Assembly: GCF_023509015.1 (NCBI RefSeq)
Contig: NZ_CP094975.1
Location: forward strand, 5,511,501-5,575,500
Reading direction: 5' to 3'
From: Pseudomonas abieticivorans
GTDB taxonomy: Bacteria; Pseudomonadota; Gammaproteobacteria; Pseudomonadales; Pseudomonadaceae
DNA length: 64,000 nucleotides
This document shows, one piece after another, positions 1 to 9,563 of the stretch. Made by a program: the position numbers and the translations under genes. Position 1 is the stretch's first letter. Each line of letters starts with the position of its first letter. Under the pieces are notes generated by a model. That model was not told the origin of the DNA and ran no database searches. It saw only the letters and a list, made by a program, of their open reading frames with translations.

Positions 1-641
1 GCCCGGTAGTCTTCGCACATGGCATGGCGCACCTCGGGGTCACGGAAGGCCTTTTTGTAAGCTGCCAGCGCATAGCCGTCGATGTTGTCCAGCCCGCCTG
101 CCATTTTGCCCAGCGCGGCCTCGATGAAGGCGTCCGGGTTGGCTTGCAGCAGGGTTTCCGGTAGGTCGTAGGGCTGGGCGAGAAAAAACCAATGGTACTG
201 GGCCAGGGCAAACGCCTTGTCTACCCGCTCCCACATGTCCAGGGTCGGTATCACGGTCAGTGAGGCGTAGTGGCTGACGTGTTGCGGGTGGTCGAGCGCC
301 AGCCGGTACCCCGCGCGGGCGCCGCGGTCATGCCCCACCACGGCGAACCGTGAGTGCCCCAGTTGCGCCATCATGTCCAGCAACGCCTGGGCCACGCGGC
401 GTTTGCTCCAGCGCGGGGTGTGGTTGTGCGTGCGGCTGGCGCCGTACCCCGGCAGGTCGGGTGCGATCACCGTGAAGTGCTGCGCAAGCGCGGGCGCCAG
501 GTAGCGCCAGGTCAGGTGGGTTTGCGGGTAGCCGTGCAACAGCAGCAGCGCAGGCCCTGCGCCACCGATGACGCCGCGAAAGGAAACGTTTGCAGTGTCG
601 ACCTCGAGCGGCCAAAAACCAGGAAAGTGTTCGATTGACAT
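1..641 (-). CDS. Alpha/beta hydrolase, haloacetate (fluoroacetate) dehalogenase-like, C-terminus cut by window edge
   Basis: The first 213 residues are visible; the gene runs off position 1. The fold is alpha/beta hydrolase: the oxyanion motif HGYPQ is at residues 36-40 and the nucleophile elbow GHDRGAR at 103-109, with Asp105 as nucleophile and Arg106/Arg109 matching the carboxylate-binding arginines of fluoroacetate dehalogenases. The pair His150-Trp151 (YHWFF) matches their halide pocket, and the end of the visible part (MCEDYR) is also family-typical. One oddity: the position that normally holds the catalytic acid Asp (VLDI.PT in the family) reads SLTVIPT, a Thr at 129. The catalytic His lies outside the window. 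The start at 641 gives a normal N-terminus. It is divergent from the UPF0149 gene. The substrate is inferred, and the missing Asp makes true dehalogenase activity uncertain. Confidence 0.8.
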   Translation of the reverse strand, partial: MSIEHFPGFWPLEVDTANVSFRGVIGGAGPALLLLHGYPQTHLTWRYLAPALAQHFTVIAPDLPGYGASRTHNHTPRWSKRRVAQALLDMMAQLGHSRFAVVGHDRGARAGYRLALDHPQHVSHYASLTVIPTLDMWERVDKAFALAQYHWFFLAQPYDLPETLLQANPDAFIEAALGKMAGGLDNIDGYALAAYKKAFRDPEVRHAMCEDYR

Positions 642-811
642 CGGCGGGCATTCTCGTGGCCGGGGTGTTTGGCCAGTTGAACCCAGCCAAGCCGCTATTG
701 AAAAGGGTTTTTGCACGCTGGAAAAAAACCTGCGCACGCGGCATCCTCCACGACCTTTTTTCATCTTTACTCAAACCTCGTGCAGTGCCTGAGCTGCGAA
801 GGAATCTTGTG

Positions 812-1372
812 ATGCAAAACCTACCGCTTACGCCCAGTGATTTCGAGTTCATCGACGACACGCTGATGAAGCATGGCGACGACCACTCCGTGCTCAACCC
901 CTCGGAGCTCGACGGCTACTTCACCGCGCTGGTCTCAAGCCCCGCGCAAGTGGACATTGCCCAGTGGTTCCCGGCGATCTGGGGTGGGCAGAACCCGGAC
1001 TGGGAAAGCCCGGAGGAGGGCAAGCAGTTCATCGACTTGTGCGTACGCCACATCAATACACTGGCGACCCAGTTGGCCCTTGACCCAACAGCCTTCAAGG
1101 CGCGCTTGGAGCAAACCGAACACCAAGGCCAGGTACTGACCTTGGCCGAGGAGTGGTGCTTTGGCTACCTGCGCGGCGTCGCGGTGGCCCAGTGGCCCGC
1201 GTTGCCAGCGGCCGAGGCTGCGCAGTTCGAGGCGATTTCGTTCTGCGCCGAGCAGGATAACTTTGAACTGCCCGACGACTTGGACGTGGCGTTGCATAAG
1301 CAGCGCGTGGCGGCCATCGAGGCGGCGGCAGTGGCCTTGCATGATTACTGGGCGGCGCAGCGCTCGGCCTGA
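812..1372 (+). CDS. UPF0149 (YgfB/YecA-type) family protein
   Basis: A 186-residue protein of the UPF0149 family. Family features are the early LSPSDFE-like segment followed by SELDGYFTALVSSP (about residues 31-44), then a WFPAIWGG block near 50 and an EEWCFGYLRGV block near 115. It has no C-terminal SEC-C zinc motif, so it resembles the short form of the family. The ATG at 812 is preceded by GAAGGA at a good distance; the frame stays open upstream but without a comparable ribosome binding site, so the longer version is not used. The gene stands alone between a divergent hydrolase and a REP sequence. Its cellular role is not established from sequence. Confidence 0.85.
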   Translation: MQNLPLTPSDFEFIDDTLMKHGDDHSVLNPSELDGYFTALVSSPAQVDIAQWFPAIWGGQNPDWESPEEGKQFIDLCVRHINTLATQLALDPTAFKARLEQTEHQGQVLTLAEEWCFGYLRGVAVAQWPALPAAEAAQFEAISFCAEQDNFELPDDLDVALHKQRVAAIEAAAVALHDYWAAQRSA

Positions 1373-1405
1373 TCCCGGGCACCTGCATCAACGGGCGCAG
1401 TGAGC

Positions 1406-1427
1406 TTTTCGCGGACCAATCCGCTCC
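1406..1427. repeat. REP palindrome, left partner of the pair disrupted by the IS110 element
   Basis: TTTTCGCGGACCAATCCGCT is a degenerate copy of the pseudomonad REP core, in inverted orientation to the REP at 1450-1456 plus 2662-2676. The two formed an ordinary inverted REP doublet downstream of the UPF0149 gene before the IS inserted. Confidence 0.7.
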
Positions 1428-1521
1428 ATACAGGGCAGGCATCTCTCTGTAGGAGCAACTGTCTTCCGCCTTAAATTTTGATCGCACTGCAAAGCTTTGC
1501 TTTTCAGTGCGATCAAGTCTT

Positions 1522-2463
<942 letters not shown>

Positions 2464-2479
2464 CTACACTTGTGAGTGA

Positions 2480-2645
2480 GAGCGCTCTGGCGTGGCCCAC
2501 GCTTGTATTCGAGTGGTGCTCGTTCAACTGTTCGGGCTTTATCGCCAGAGTGAAGAGGTGGGTAGCAGCTTTGCTCCTACACGTGCTTCAAGCACAACGG
2601 ATTAACAGCTTGCTACTCACCGCTCTCACCTCAAAGTCTAACCAC
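2480..2645 (-). ncRNA. Bridge RNA of the IS110 element with readable target and donor guides
   Basis: Ends are estimated. On the minus strand, 5' to 3', two stem-loops can be drawn. Target loop (2632-2555): outer stem 2627-2632/2555-2560, then 2607-2616/2562-2570 with one bulge, apical hairpin 2583-2595. Between them lie AATCCG (2603-2598), equal to the left target half, and GTAGGAGC (2580-2573), complementary to the right target half GCTCCTAC. Donor loop (2550-2485): an 8-bp basal stem 2543-2550/2485-2492, inner stem 2534-2537/2495-2498, apical hairpin 2510-2522. Between them lie ACAGTTG (2531-2525), equal to the end of the element at 1463-1457, and ATACAAGC (2508-2501), complementary to its other end. 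The order (target loop then donor loop) and guide polarity match the published IS621 bridge RNA. Expression is inferred. Confidence 0.85.
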
Positions 2646-2661
2646 CTCTGCAGATACAAGC

Positions 2662-2738
2662 GGATTCATCCGCGAAGGCCTTAACGCGCCGGCGCAGGTA
2701 AACCGCAGCGATCTTTTCGCGGATGAATCCGCTCCTAC
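2662..2738. repeat. REP sequences: right half of the IS-split REP and an inverted partner
   Basis: Positions 2662-2676 (GGATTCATCCGCGAA) are the remainder of the REP interrupted by the IS. Positions 2714-2738 (TTTTCGCGGATGAATCCGCT then CCTAC) are a full inverted copy. The rest of the interval to 2962, before the bestrophin gene, holds no gene I can support. Confidence 0.85.
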
Positions 2739-2962
2739 GGCCGGCCCGGCGCGTGAATCGTTACAGAACTTGTCCCCGAAAATCGTGGGTATCTCTGTGG
2801 ATAACCCAGCCAAACACCAATGAAATAAGGGCTTGATCAGGCATGATCAAAAAATGATCAGCGCCCGCCTGGCGGCCTGCACAAAAGCCTGTGGCGAACC
2901 TTGTGTGCGAGATGGCGTCCGACCCCTGTTGCCGTTCGTTTTCCCGCCTTTGAGGTTTTGCA

Positions 2963-3853
2963 TTGAAAGAAGCCATCGCCAAGAAATACCGCCTGATCGT
3001 CAAGACCCTGGGCTATGTGGGCTGGGCGCTGTTCTGGTTATTGATCTGGGACATCGTGGTTACCGCTGATTTCATGCTGTTTCTCGACAACAAGATCAGC
3101 TTGCCGCTGATGCCCTTGACCCTGTTGGGCTCGGCGCTGGTGGTGCTGATCAGTTTTCGCAACAGTAGCGCCTACAATCGCTGGTGGGAGGCGCGCACGT
3201 TGTGGGGTGCGCTGGTCAACAGTTCGCGCAGTTTCGCCCGCCAGGTGTTGACCTTGGTGGATGACCCGGGCAGTGAGGTTAATCCGGTCAAGTCCACGTT
3301 GTTGCGCCGCCACGTGGCCTACGTCAACAGCCTGGCCGCGCACCTCAAGGGCGTGCCGTGCCCGCAGGAGCTGAGCGCGTTCGTGCCGGCGATCGAGTTC
3401 GAGCGGCGCGGCAATTCCAACAACTTTGCCAACGACATCCTCAATGGCTCGGCGGCCTTGCTGGCCGGCGAGTACAAGGCCGGGCGGCTGGACAGCATTC
3501 GCCTGGCGCGGCTTGAGTCCACCCTGGTGGACTTGTCCAACAGCCAAGGTGGCCTTGAGCGTATCGCCAACACGCCGCTGCCTTACCCCTATGTGTATTT
3601 CCCGCGGCTGTTCATTTCACTGTTCTGCCTGATCGTGCCCGTGGGGCTGGTGGAGGCGCTGGGCTGGTTCACGCCGCTGGCCTCCACGGTGGTGGGCTTC
3701 ATGCTGCTGGCCATCGAGCGCATCGGTACCGACCTGCAGAGCCCGTTCAGGGTCAGCGAGCATCAAATCAAGATGGACGCCATTTGCGAAACCATCGAGA
3801 AAAACCTGGAATCCATGCAGCGCGATGCCTTGGGCGGTGAGCGGATCGGTTGA
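2963..3853 (+). CDS. Bestrophin family anion channel protein
   Basis: A 296-residue inner-membrane protein of the bestrophin (formerly UPF0187/YneE) family. Four hydrophobic segments are seen: about 14-32, 38-58 (with the conserved NNRWWEAR-like motif following, here YNRWWEARTLWGALVN at about 71-86), and two near 215-255. The family motif RLFISLFC..VPVGLVEALGWFTPLAS and the C-terminal IGTDLQSPF are present. The start is a TTG at 2963 preceded by GAGG; no ATG upstream fits. Bacterial homologues form pentameric ion channels; ion selectivity cannot be read here. It stands alone between REPs and a promoter-bearing gap. Confidence 0.88.
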   Translation: MKEAIAKKYRLIVKTLGYVGWALFWLLIWDIVVTADFMLFLDNKISLPLMPLTLLGSALVVLISFRNSSAYNRWWEARTLWGALVNSSRSFARQVLTLVDDPGSEVNPVKSTLLRRHVAYVNSLAAHLKGVPCPQELSAFVPAIEFERRGNSNNFANDILNGSAALLAGEYKAGRLDSIRLARLESTLVDLSNSQGGLERIANTPLPYPYVYFPRLFISLFCLIVPVGLVEALGWFTPLASTVVGFMLLAIERIGTDLQSPFRVSEHQIKMDAICETIEKNLESMQRDALGGERIG

Positions 3854-3958
3854 GGCAACGCCGCTCGCCCCGGCGTCGATGTGTTGCACGTTTTTGCACA
3901 TTGTTACATTGCGCAGTAGTCTTGGTACTTTTGTAACCAATACGTACTGGAAAACCTC

Positions 3959-4699
3959 ATGCTTGAAATCCTGATCCTGGGCTTGGCCGGCGGTTTTGCC
4001 GCGCAATGGCTGCACCAGCGCTACTTCAGCGCGCAAGCGGCCGAGCGCCGGGTCAAGAAGGCCATCCGCAAGCTGCCGCGCATCGAGCAGGGCGCGGCCT
4101 GGTTTGCCCACAAGTACCCGCACATCCCCTACGGCCGTGGCAGCTACGGCGTGCCTGAAGTGCACGACTTCAAGGAAGACGCCAAGCTGAGCATCGGCGC
4201 CTACTGCTCGATCGCCGACCGGGTGCACATCCTGCTGGGTGGCCACCACCGCACCGAGTGGGTCACCACTTACCCGGTGCCGTACTACATGCCCGAGGCC
4301 GGCCCCCTGGACCGCTATGATTTCAGCCGCGGCGACGTGGTGATCGGCAATGACGTGTGGCTGTGCTCCAACTGCACGATCCTCTCCGGCATTACCGTGG
4401 GCCACGGCGCCGTGGTGGCGGCCAATGCCCACGTGGTGCGCGATGTACCGCCCTATGCGGTGGTGGGCGGTAACCCGGCGAAAATCCTTAGCTGGCGTTT
4501 CCCACAGGAGCAGCGCGAGGCGCTGCTGGAGATCGCCTGGTGGGACTGGCCCCATGCCGACATCGTCGCGGCCGGGGCGCACTTGTGCAGCACCGACATC
4601 CAGGGCTTTATCGCCTATGCGCGCCAGCGGCCGCAGTTGTCATCTGCGCCGGGCAAAGCTGAAGAGTCCTTCACGGTAGGCGGCCACGCAACTCGCTAG
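3959..4699 (+). CDS. CatB-type xenobiotic O-acyltransferase (hexapeptide repeat)
   Basis: A 246-residue left-handed beta-helix acetyltransferase of the XAT/CatB class. The family signature GGHHRTEWVTTYPV at about 94-107 includes the catalytic His at 97. Hexapeptide repeats follow in IGNDVWLCSNCTILSGITVGHGAVVAANAHVVRDVPP. Unusually, the first 35 residues form a hydrophobic N-terminus followed by a basic stretch, suggesting membrane association, whereas classic CatB enzymes are soluble. It lies 40 bp ahead of a GT39-type glycosyltransferase on the same strand, so it more probably modifies a surface glycan or lipid than an antibiotic. The acceptor is unknown. Confidence 0.8.
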   Translation: MLEILILGLAGGFAAQWLHQRYFSAQAAERRVKKAIRKLPRIEQGAAWFAHKYPHIPYGRGSYGVPEVHDFKEDAKLSIGAYCSIADRVHILLGGHHRTEWVTTYPVPYYMPEAGPLDRYDFSRGDVVIGNDVWLCSNCTILSGITVGHGAVVAANAHVVRDVPPYAVVGGNPAKILSWRFPQEQREALLEIAWWDWPHADIVAAGAHLCSTDIQGFIAYARQRPQLSSAPGKAEESFTVGGHATR

Positions 4700-4739
4700 C
4701 ATGGCGCCCTGACGGGGCGACTGACTTAACGGGTGGGCG

Positions 4740-6377
4740 ATGGTTCGGCAACATCAGATTCGGCTTGAATCAGCACTGATTTTCTTCGTGGCCCTGCTGC
4801 TGTGCACGTGGGGCATCTGGGCCCAGCAGCCCCAGGGGTTCGATGGCCGTTGGGCGTTGTTCCTGCAAGAGATGTTCCGCCACGGCCCCAGCCTGTTCCC
4901 CACCACCTACGGCCAGCCGTACCCGGACTACCCCGGTACCGCGACCTTTTTCAGCTACCTGTGCGCCCGCCTGTTCGGTGCGCCCAATCACCTGGCCAAC
5001 GTGTTGCCCACCGCCATCGCCTCGGCGGCGGGGCTTGCCGTGATGTATCGGCTGTTGGCACCCAGCAGTCGTCACTGGGCGCTGTTGACCGTGCTGTTGA
5101 CCGCCCTGACCACGCAGTGGCTGGAGAAATCCCGGGCGGTATGCCTGGACCAGATGAGCGCGCTGTTGTGCCTGGCCTGCTTTTACCTGCTGCACAGCGC
5201 CGAACGGCTGGGCGCGCGGTGGCGCCAATACGCGGTGTTCGCGTTGTTCGCGCTGGCGTTTGCCATCCGCGGCCCGCTGGGCTTGATCGAGGTGTGCGGC
5301 GTGGCCTGTACCTGGTGGGCATTGGCGGTGCGCCAGACGCGGGCCGACACCGTGCAGGTCGTCAGGAAAATCGCCTTGAACGGCGTGATCGGGCTGGCGC
5401 TGTTGCTGGCTTGCTGGTGGCTGCTGATGAAGCTGGCGCGCCTGAGCGGCGGCGACAGCTTTGCCGAGCAGGTGTCGACCATGCAGGTGACCGGCCGGCT
5501 GGACGAAAGCGGCGAGCCGTTCTATTTCTATTTGCAGTTGAGCCTGTACCGTTATTTCCCGGTGGTGCCGCTGGCCTTGGCCACGCTGATTGCACTGCGC
5601 TCGCGTTGGGCGCTGCGTGGGCAGGACGCTGACCTGCAGTTGGCGATCCGCTTGGGCGGTTGCGGCTTGATGATTTTGTTGGGCCTGTCGGTGCCACACT
5701 TCAAGCGTGCCTATTACGTGCTGCCGATGGTGCCGCTGTTCGCCGCCGTGGCGGCCTACGGGTTATTGCAGGCACAGGGCTGGCTGCGCAAAGTGCGTCA
5801 GGCTTACCAGTGGCTGGTCGCAGTCTTGCCGCTGCTGTGTATGGCGGTGGGGTTTGTCTGCCGGCACCTGTGGCTCAAGCACGGCTTCTGGCCACAGGTG
5901 TCATTGCCGCTGTTGGTCGGCGTGCTGGCCGTTTTGCAAGGCTTGGCGGTGTGGGCGTGGCGCCGTGTCAGTGAACCGGGTCGGCGGCTGGTGTTGCTTA
6001 GCCTGCTGGCCCTGGCGGCGCAGTGGCTGATGCTGGTCAAGCTGGTTGAGCCCTCGCTCGACCGGCAGTTCGACACCCAGGCGTTCGTGGGCCAGGTGGA
6101 GGGTTTGCGCGCGAGCACGCCGGGGCCATTGGTGTTTTTCAACCTGGGCAAGGACACCTGGGCGGTGCGCTACATGATGAACCTGGGCCACGATGAGCAG
6201 CCGCTGTTTATCAGTGCCGACGACAGCGCCACGTTGGCGGCGTTGCCGCGCCCGGCCTGGGTGATCGTGGGGCGCAGGGATCAGGACGCGCTGGCCGGTA
6301 CCGTGTTGGATGGGCACAAGCCTGCGCTGGAAGGGCGGTTCAACGGCGCCGGGTTCATGGTGTTTGATTTGCAGTGA
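4740..6377 (+). CDS. Polytopic membrane glycosyltransferase, GT39/ArnT-like
   Basis: 545 residues with about a dozen hydrophobic segments and a small soluble C-terminal domain (from about 430). The arrangement is that of the PMT/ArnT superfamily, which transfers sugar from an undecaprenyl-phosphate carrier on the periplasmic side. The first periplasmic loop (FDGRWALFLQEM at about 35-46, then PYPDYPGTATFFSYL) corresponds to the catalytic loop, though the usual D/E-E pair is less clear here. It is probably transcribed with the acyltransferase upstream. The two related GT39 genes at 53-56 kb are distinct in sequence. Donor and acceptor are unknown. Confidence 0.72.
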   Translation: MVRQHQIRLESALIFFVALLLCTWGIWAQQPQGFDGRWALFLQEMFRHGPSLFPTTYGQPYPDYPGTATFFSYLCARLFGAPNHLANVLPTAIASAAGLAVMYRLLAPSSRHWALLTVLLTALTTQWLEKSRAVCLDQMSALLCLACFYLLHSAERLGARWRQYAVFALFALAFAIRGPLGLIEVCGVACTWWALAVRQTRADTVQVVRKIALNGVIGLALLLACWWLLMKLARLSGGDSFAEQVSTMQVTGRLDESGEPFYFYLQLSLYRYFPVVPLALATLIALRSRWALRGQDADLQLAIRLGGCGLMILLGLSVPHFKRAYYVLPMVPLFAAVAAYGLLQAQGWLRKVRQAYQWLVAVLPLLCMAVGFVCRHLWLKHGFWPQVSLPLLVGVLAVLQGLAVWAWRRVSEPGRRLVLLSLLALAAQWLMLVKLVEPSLDRQFDTQAFVGQVEGLRASTPGPLVFFNLGKDTWAVRYMMNLGHDEQPLFISADDSATLAALPRPAWVIVGRRDQDALAGTVLDGHKPALEGRFNGAGFMVFDLQ

Positions 6378-6495
6378 AGCTGAACGCCAGCTTACGGGTT
6401 ACGGTTATTTTATGTTTTTGTAACACATTGACTCCTATACTCCGCGCGTCAGCGCCAGACCTTTCCCGTGACGTTGCCCGCCGGAAGTGCCAAAT

Positions 6496-8238
6496 ATGAA
6501 CAAGGTCATGCGCCACTACATCCCGGCGACCACGCTGCGGCTATTGCCCAACCGCTGGGACCTGATTGCCTTGCCGTTGGTGATCGGTTTCCTGCTGTTT
6601 TTTTCCATCGGCGCGCACCAGACCTGGGCGCCGATATCCACCTTGCAGAGCCAGCAAATCTCCCTGGACCCGGCCAACCTGCCCGAGTACGCCATGCGCA
6701 CCACCTTGCGCATGCTCGCGGCCATGCTCGCATCCCTGGTGTTCACCCTGGTATACGGCACTTTGGCGGCCAAAAGCCGGCGCGCCGAAAAGCTGCTGGT
6801 GCCGGTGCTGGACATCCTGCAGTCGGTGCCGGTGCTGGGCTATATCTCGTTTACCGTGACCTTTTTCCTGTTGCTGTTCCCCGGGCGGGTGCTGGGCGCC
6901 GAGTGCGCGGCGATCTTTGCCATCTTCACCAGCCAGGCCTGGAACATGACCTTCAGCTTCTACCAGTCGTTGCGCATGCTGCCGCACGACCTGAGCGAGG
7001 TGGCTGATAACCTGCAACTGTCCAACTGGCAGAAGTTCTGGAAGCTGGACGTGCCGTTCGCCATGCCGGGGCTGGTGTGGAACATGATGATGAGCATGTC
7101 CGGTGGCTGGTTCTTCGTGGTGGCGTCGGAGGCCATCACCGTCGGCTCCAAGACCATCACCCTGCCGGGCGTGGGCGCCTACCTGGCCACCGCGATCGAG
7201 CAGCAAAACCTGCACGCGGTGGGCTACGTGATCGTGGCGATGGTGGTGGTGATCTTGCTGTATGACCAGTTTTTGTTCCGCCCGCTGGTGGCCTGGGCCG
7301 ATAAGTTCCGCATGGAAAACACCGCCTCCCAGGCCGGCGCGCCGGAGTCTTGGGTGTTGAACCTGATCCAGCGCACACGCCTGATCCAGTTGGTTTTGCG
7401 GCCGATCACCCGGCGTTTCAGCCGCATCGGCAACAAGCGCCTGAGCCTGCCACGTGCCAGTGCCCGGGCACTGACCGCAAGCCCGGCCACCTCCAAAGTC
7501 ATCGACTGGGTGTGGGGCATCGCCATCGGCCTGCTGACGCTGTATGCCCTGTACCACATCCTCACTTACATCGGCACCGAGGTCACCCTGGCCGAGTTCG
7601 GCCATGTCATGGGCCTGGGCTGCATTACGCTGTTGCGCGTGGTGCTGCTGATCCTGGCCGCCTCGCTGATCTGGGTACCGCTGGGGGTGATGATCGGCCT
7701 GCGCCCGCAGTTGGCCGAGAAGATCCAGCCGCTGGCGCAGTTCTTGGCGGCTTTTCCGGCCAACCTGCTGTTCCCGGTGTTCGTGATCGTCATCCTGCAT
7801 TACCAGCTCAACCCGGACATCTGGCTCAGCCCGCTGATCGTGCTGGGCACGCAGTGGTACATTTTGTTTAACGTGATCGCCGGGGCCAGTGCTTTCCCCA
7901 ACGACTTTCGCGAGGCGGCGGCCAACTTCCGCATCCGTGGTTGGCAATGGTGGCGCACGGTGATGTTGCCGGGGATATTTCCGTATTACGTCACGGGCGC
8001 CATCACGGCCTCGGGCGGTGCCTGGAACGCCAGCATCGTGTCGGAGTTCGTCTCCTGGGGGCAGGACAAGGTGGTTGCCCATGGCCTGGGCGCCTACATT
8101 GCACAAACCACGGCGGCCGGTGATTTTCCCAAGATCACCCTGGGCGTGGTGGTGATGTCGATCTTTGTCGTGGCCTTCAACCGTGCGGTCTGGCGGCCCA
8201 TGTATGCCATCGCTGAAAACAAGTTGCGGATGAACTGA
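6496..8238 (+). CDS. ABC transporter permease, two fused permease domains (anion/nitrate-taurine class)
   Basis: 581 residues containing two BPD_transp_1-type permease units in tandem, residues about 70-270 and 365-570. Each ends in an EAA-like loop: SEVADNLQLSNWQKFWKLDVP in the first and REAAANFRIRGWQWWRTVMLP in the second. The duplicated layout matches the COG4986-type anion permeases, so one protein may form the whole membrane channel. The ATG at 6496 has GGAAG ahead of it; the GTG three codons upstream is less likely. The ATPase gene begins two bases after its stop. No periplasmic binding protein gene is adjacent on either side, which is unusual for an importer. Substrate unknown; nitrate, sulfonate or carbonate-like anions are family-based guesses. 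Confidence 0.85.
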   Translation: MNKVMRHYIPATTLRLLPNRWDLIALPLVIGFLLFFSIGAHQTWAPISTLQSQQISLDPANLPEYAMRTTLRMLAAMLASLVFTLVYGTLAAKSRRAEKLLVPVLDILQSVPVLGYISFTVTFFLLLFPGRVLGAECAAIFAIFTSQAWNMTFSFYQSLRMLPHDLSEVADNLQLSNWQKFWKLDVPFAMPGLVWNMMMSMSGGWFFVVASEAITVGSKTITLPGVGAYLATAIEQQNLHAVGYVIVAMVVVILLYDQFLFRPLVAWADKFRMENTASQAGAPESWVLNLIQRTRLIQLVLRPITRRFSRIGNKRLSLPRASARALTASPATSKVIDWVWGIAIGLLTLYALYHILTYIGTEVTLAEFGHVMGLGCITLLRVVLLILAASLIWVPLGVMIGLRPQLAEKIQPLAQFLAAFPANLLFPVFVIVILHYQLNPDIWLSPLIVLGTQWYILFNVIAGASAFPNDFREAAANFRIRGWQWWRTVMLPGIFPYYVTGAITASGGAWNASIVSEFVSWGQDKVVAHGLGAYIAQTTAAGDFPKITLGVVVMSIFVVAFNRAVWRPMYAIAENKLRMN

Positions 8239-8240
8239 GC

Positions 8241-9560
8241 ATGAATACTTTCACCGAACACACCGGCGCCGCGCAGATCTATTCGCTGAGTAAGGTCAGC
8301 CGCGGCTTTGGCAAGGGCAAGGAAACGCTGCAAGTGCTCAGCGACGTCGACCTGGTGCTGCGTGAAGGCGAGATCGTCGGCCTGCTCGGGCGCTCCGGCT
8401 CCGGCAAGTCAACATTGTTGCGCATCATTGCCGGCTTGATCCAGCCTTCGTCCGGCGAGGTGCTGTACAACGGCGCCGAACTGAACGGCCCGGCGCAGGG
8501 GGTGGCGATGGTGTTCCAAACCTTCGCCCTGTTCCCCTGGCTGACCGTGTTGGAGAACGTGGAAGCCGGCCTGCATGCCTTGCAAGTGCCGCGCCGCGAA
8601 GCGCGCAAACGGGCGCTGGCGGCCATCGACCTGATCGGCCTGGACGGTTTCGAAAACGCCTACCCGCGCGAACTGTCCGGCGGCATGCGCCAGCGCGTGG
8701 GCTTTGCCCGGGCGCTGGTGGTGAACCCGACGCTGCTGCTGATGGACGAGCCGTTCTCGGCCCTGGACGTGCTGACCGCCGAAACCTTGCGCACCGACCT
8801 GTTGGACTTGTGGAACGACGCGCAGTTGCCCATCAAGTCGATCCTTATCGTCACCCACAACATCGAGGAGGCGGTGCTGATGTGCGACCGCATCCTGGTG
8901 CTGTCGTCCAACCCAGGCCGGGTGGTGGCCGAGATCAAGGTGCCGTTCGCACAGCCGCGCAACCGCCTGGACCCCACGTTCCGCACCATGATCGATGACA
9001 TCTACGCCCTGATGACTGACCGGCGCAGCGCCGACGCCAGCACCGGCAAGGCCGAACTCAAGGTGGGCAGCCCCTTGCGCGAGGTGTCGACCAACCTGAT
9101 GTCGGGCCTGGCCGAGGCACTGGCGGCCGAGCCCTACCATGGCCAGGCCGGTCTATCGAGCGTGGCCGAGCGCTTGCTGCTGGAGGTGGACGACCTGTTC
9201 CCGGTGGCCGAGATGCTTGAGCACCTCGGTTTTGCCGAACTCAAGGGCCCGGACATCAGCCTGACCGAGCCGGGCAAACTGTTCGCCGAATACGGCACCC
9301 AGGAGCGCAAGGCGCTGTTCGCCGAACACCTGCTCAAGCACGTGCCGCTGGCCGCGCGCATCCGCCAGATCCTCCAGGAGCGCCGCGGCCACCGTGCGCC
9401 GCGGGTGCGCTTTGAACAGGAGCTGGAAGACTCGCTGACCGAAGCCTTTGTCGAGCAAACGCTGGAAAGCGTGATCACCTGGGGGCGTTACGCGGAGATA
9501 TTCTCCTATGACGACCACAGTGAAACCTTCAGCCTGGAGGATGTGGAGGGGGCGGTCTAA
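8241..9560 (+). CDS. ABC transporter ATPase with C-terminal AAA-associated domain
   Basis: 439 residues. The N-terminal half is a nitrate/sulfonate-type ABC ATPase: Walker A GRSGSGKST at about 49-57, Q-loop MVFQTFALFPW, signature LSGGMRQRV, Walker B LLLMDEPFSALD, and a switch His in VTHNIEEA. From about residue 270 to the end it carries the AAA-associated C-terminal domain (AAA_assoc_C), a winged-helix-like region of unknown role found on this ATPase subclass. It is translationally close-coupled to the fused permease. Convergent with the symporter gene, with only 3 bp between the stops. Confidence 0.88.
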   Translation: MNTFTEHTGAAQIYSLSKVSRGFGKGKETLQVLSDVDLVLREGEIVGLLGRSGSGKSTLLRIIAGLIQPSSGEVLYNGAELNGPAQGVAMVFQTFALFPWLTVLENVEAGLHALQVPRREARKRALAAIDLIGLDGFENAYPRELSGGMRQRVGFARALVVNPTLLLMDEPFSALDVLTAETLRTDLLDLWNDAQLPIKSILIVTHNIEEAVLMCDRILVLSSNPGRVVAEIKVPFAQPRNRLDPTFRTMIDDIYALMTDRRSADASTGKAELKVGSPLREVSTNLMSGLAEALAAEPYHGQAGLSSVAERLLLEVDDLFPVAEMLEHLGFAELKGPDISLTEPGKLFAEYGTQERKALFAEHLLKHVPLAARIRQILQERRGHRAPRVRFEQELEDSLTEAFVEQTLESVITWGRYAEIFSYDDHSETFSLEDVEGAV

Positions 9561-9563
9561 AGG

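Noticed and set aside
590..811. 74-residue N-terminal extension of the UPF0149 protein
   Set aside because: The internal ATG at 812 has a ribosome site and gives the normal family length; the extension overlaps the divergent hydrolase gene.
6377..6393. AAGCTG..CAGCTT hairpin after the GT39 gene as a terminator
   Set aside because: Short stem and no T-run follows.
6541..8106. 521-residue open frame antisense to the ABC permease
   Set aside because: Low-complexity antisense product; the plus strand encodes a clear double permease.
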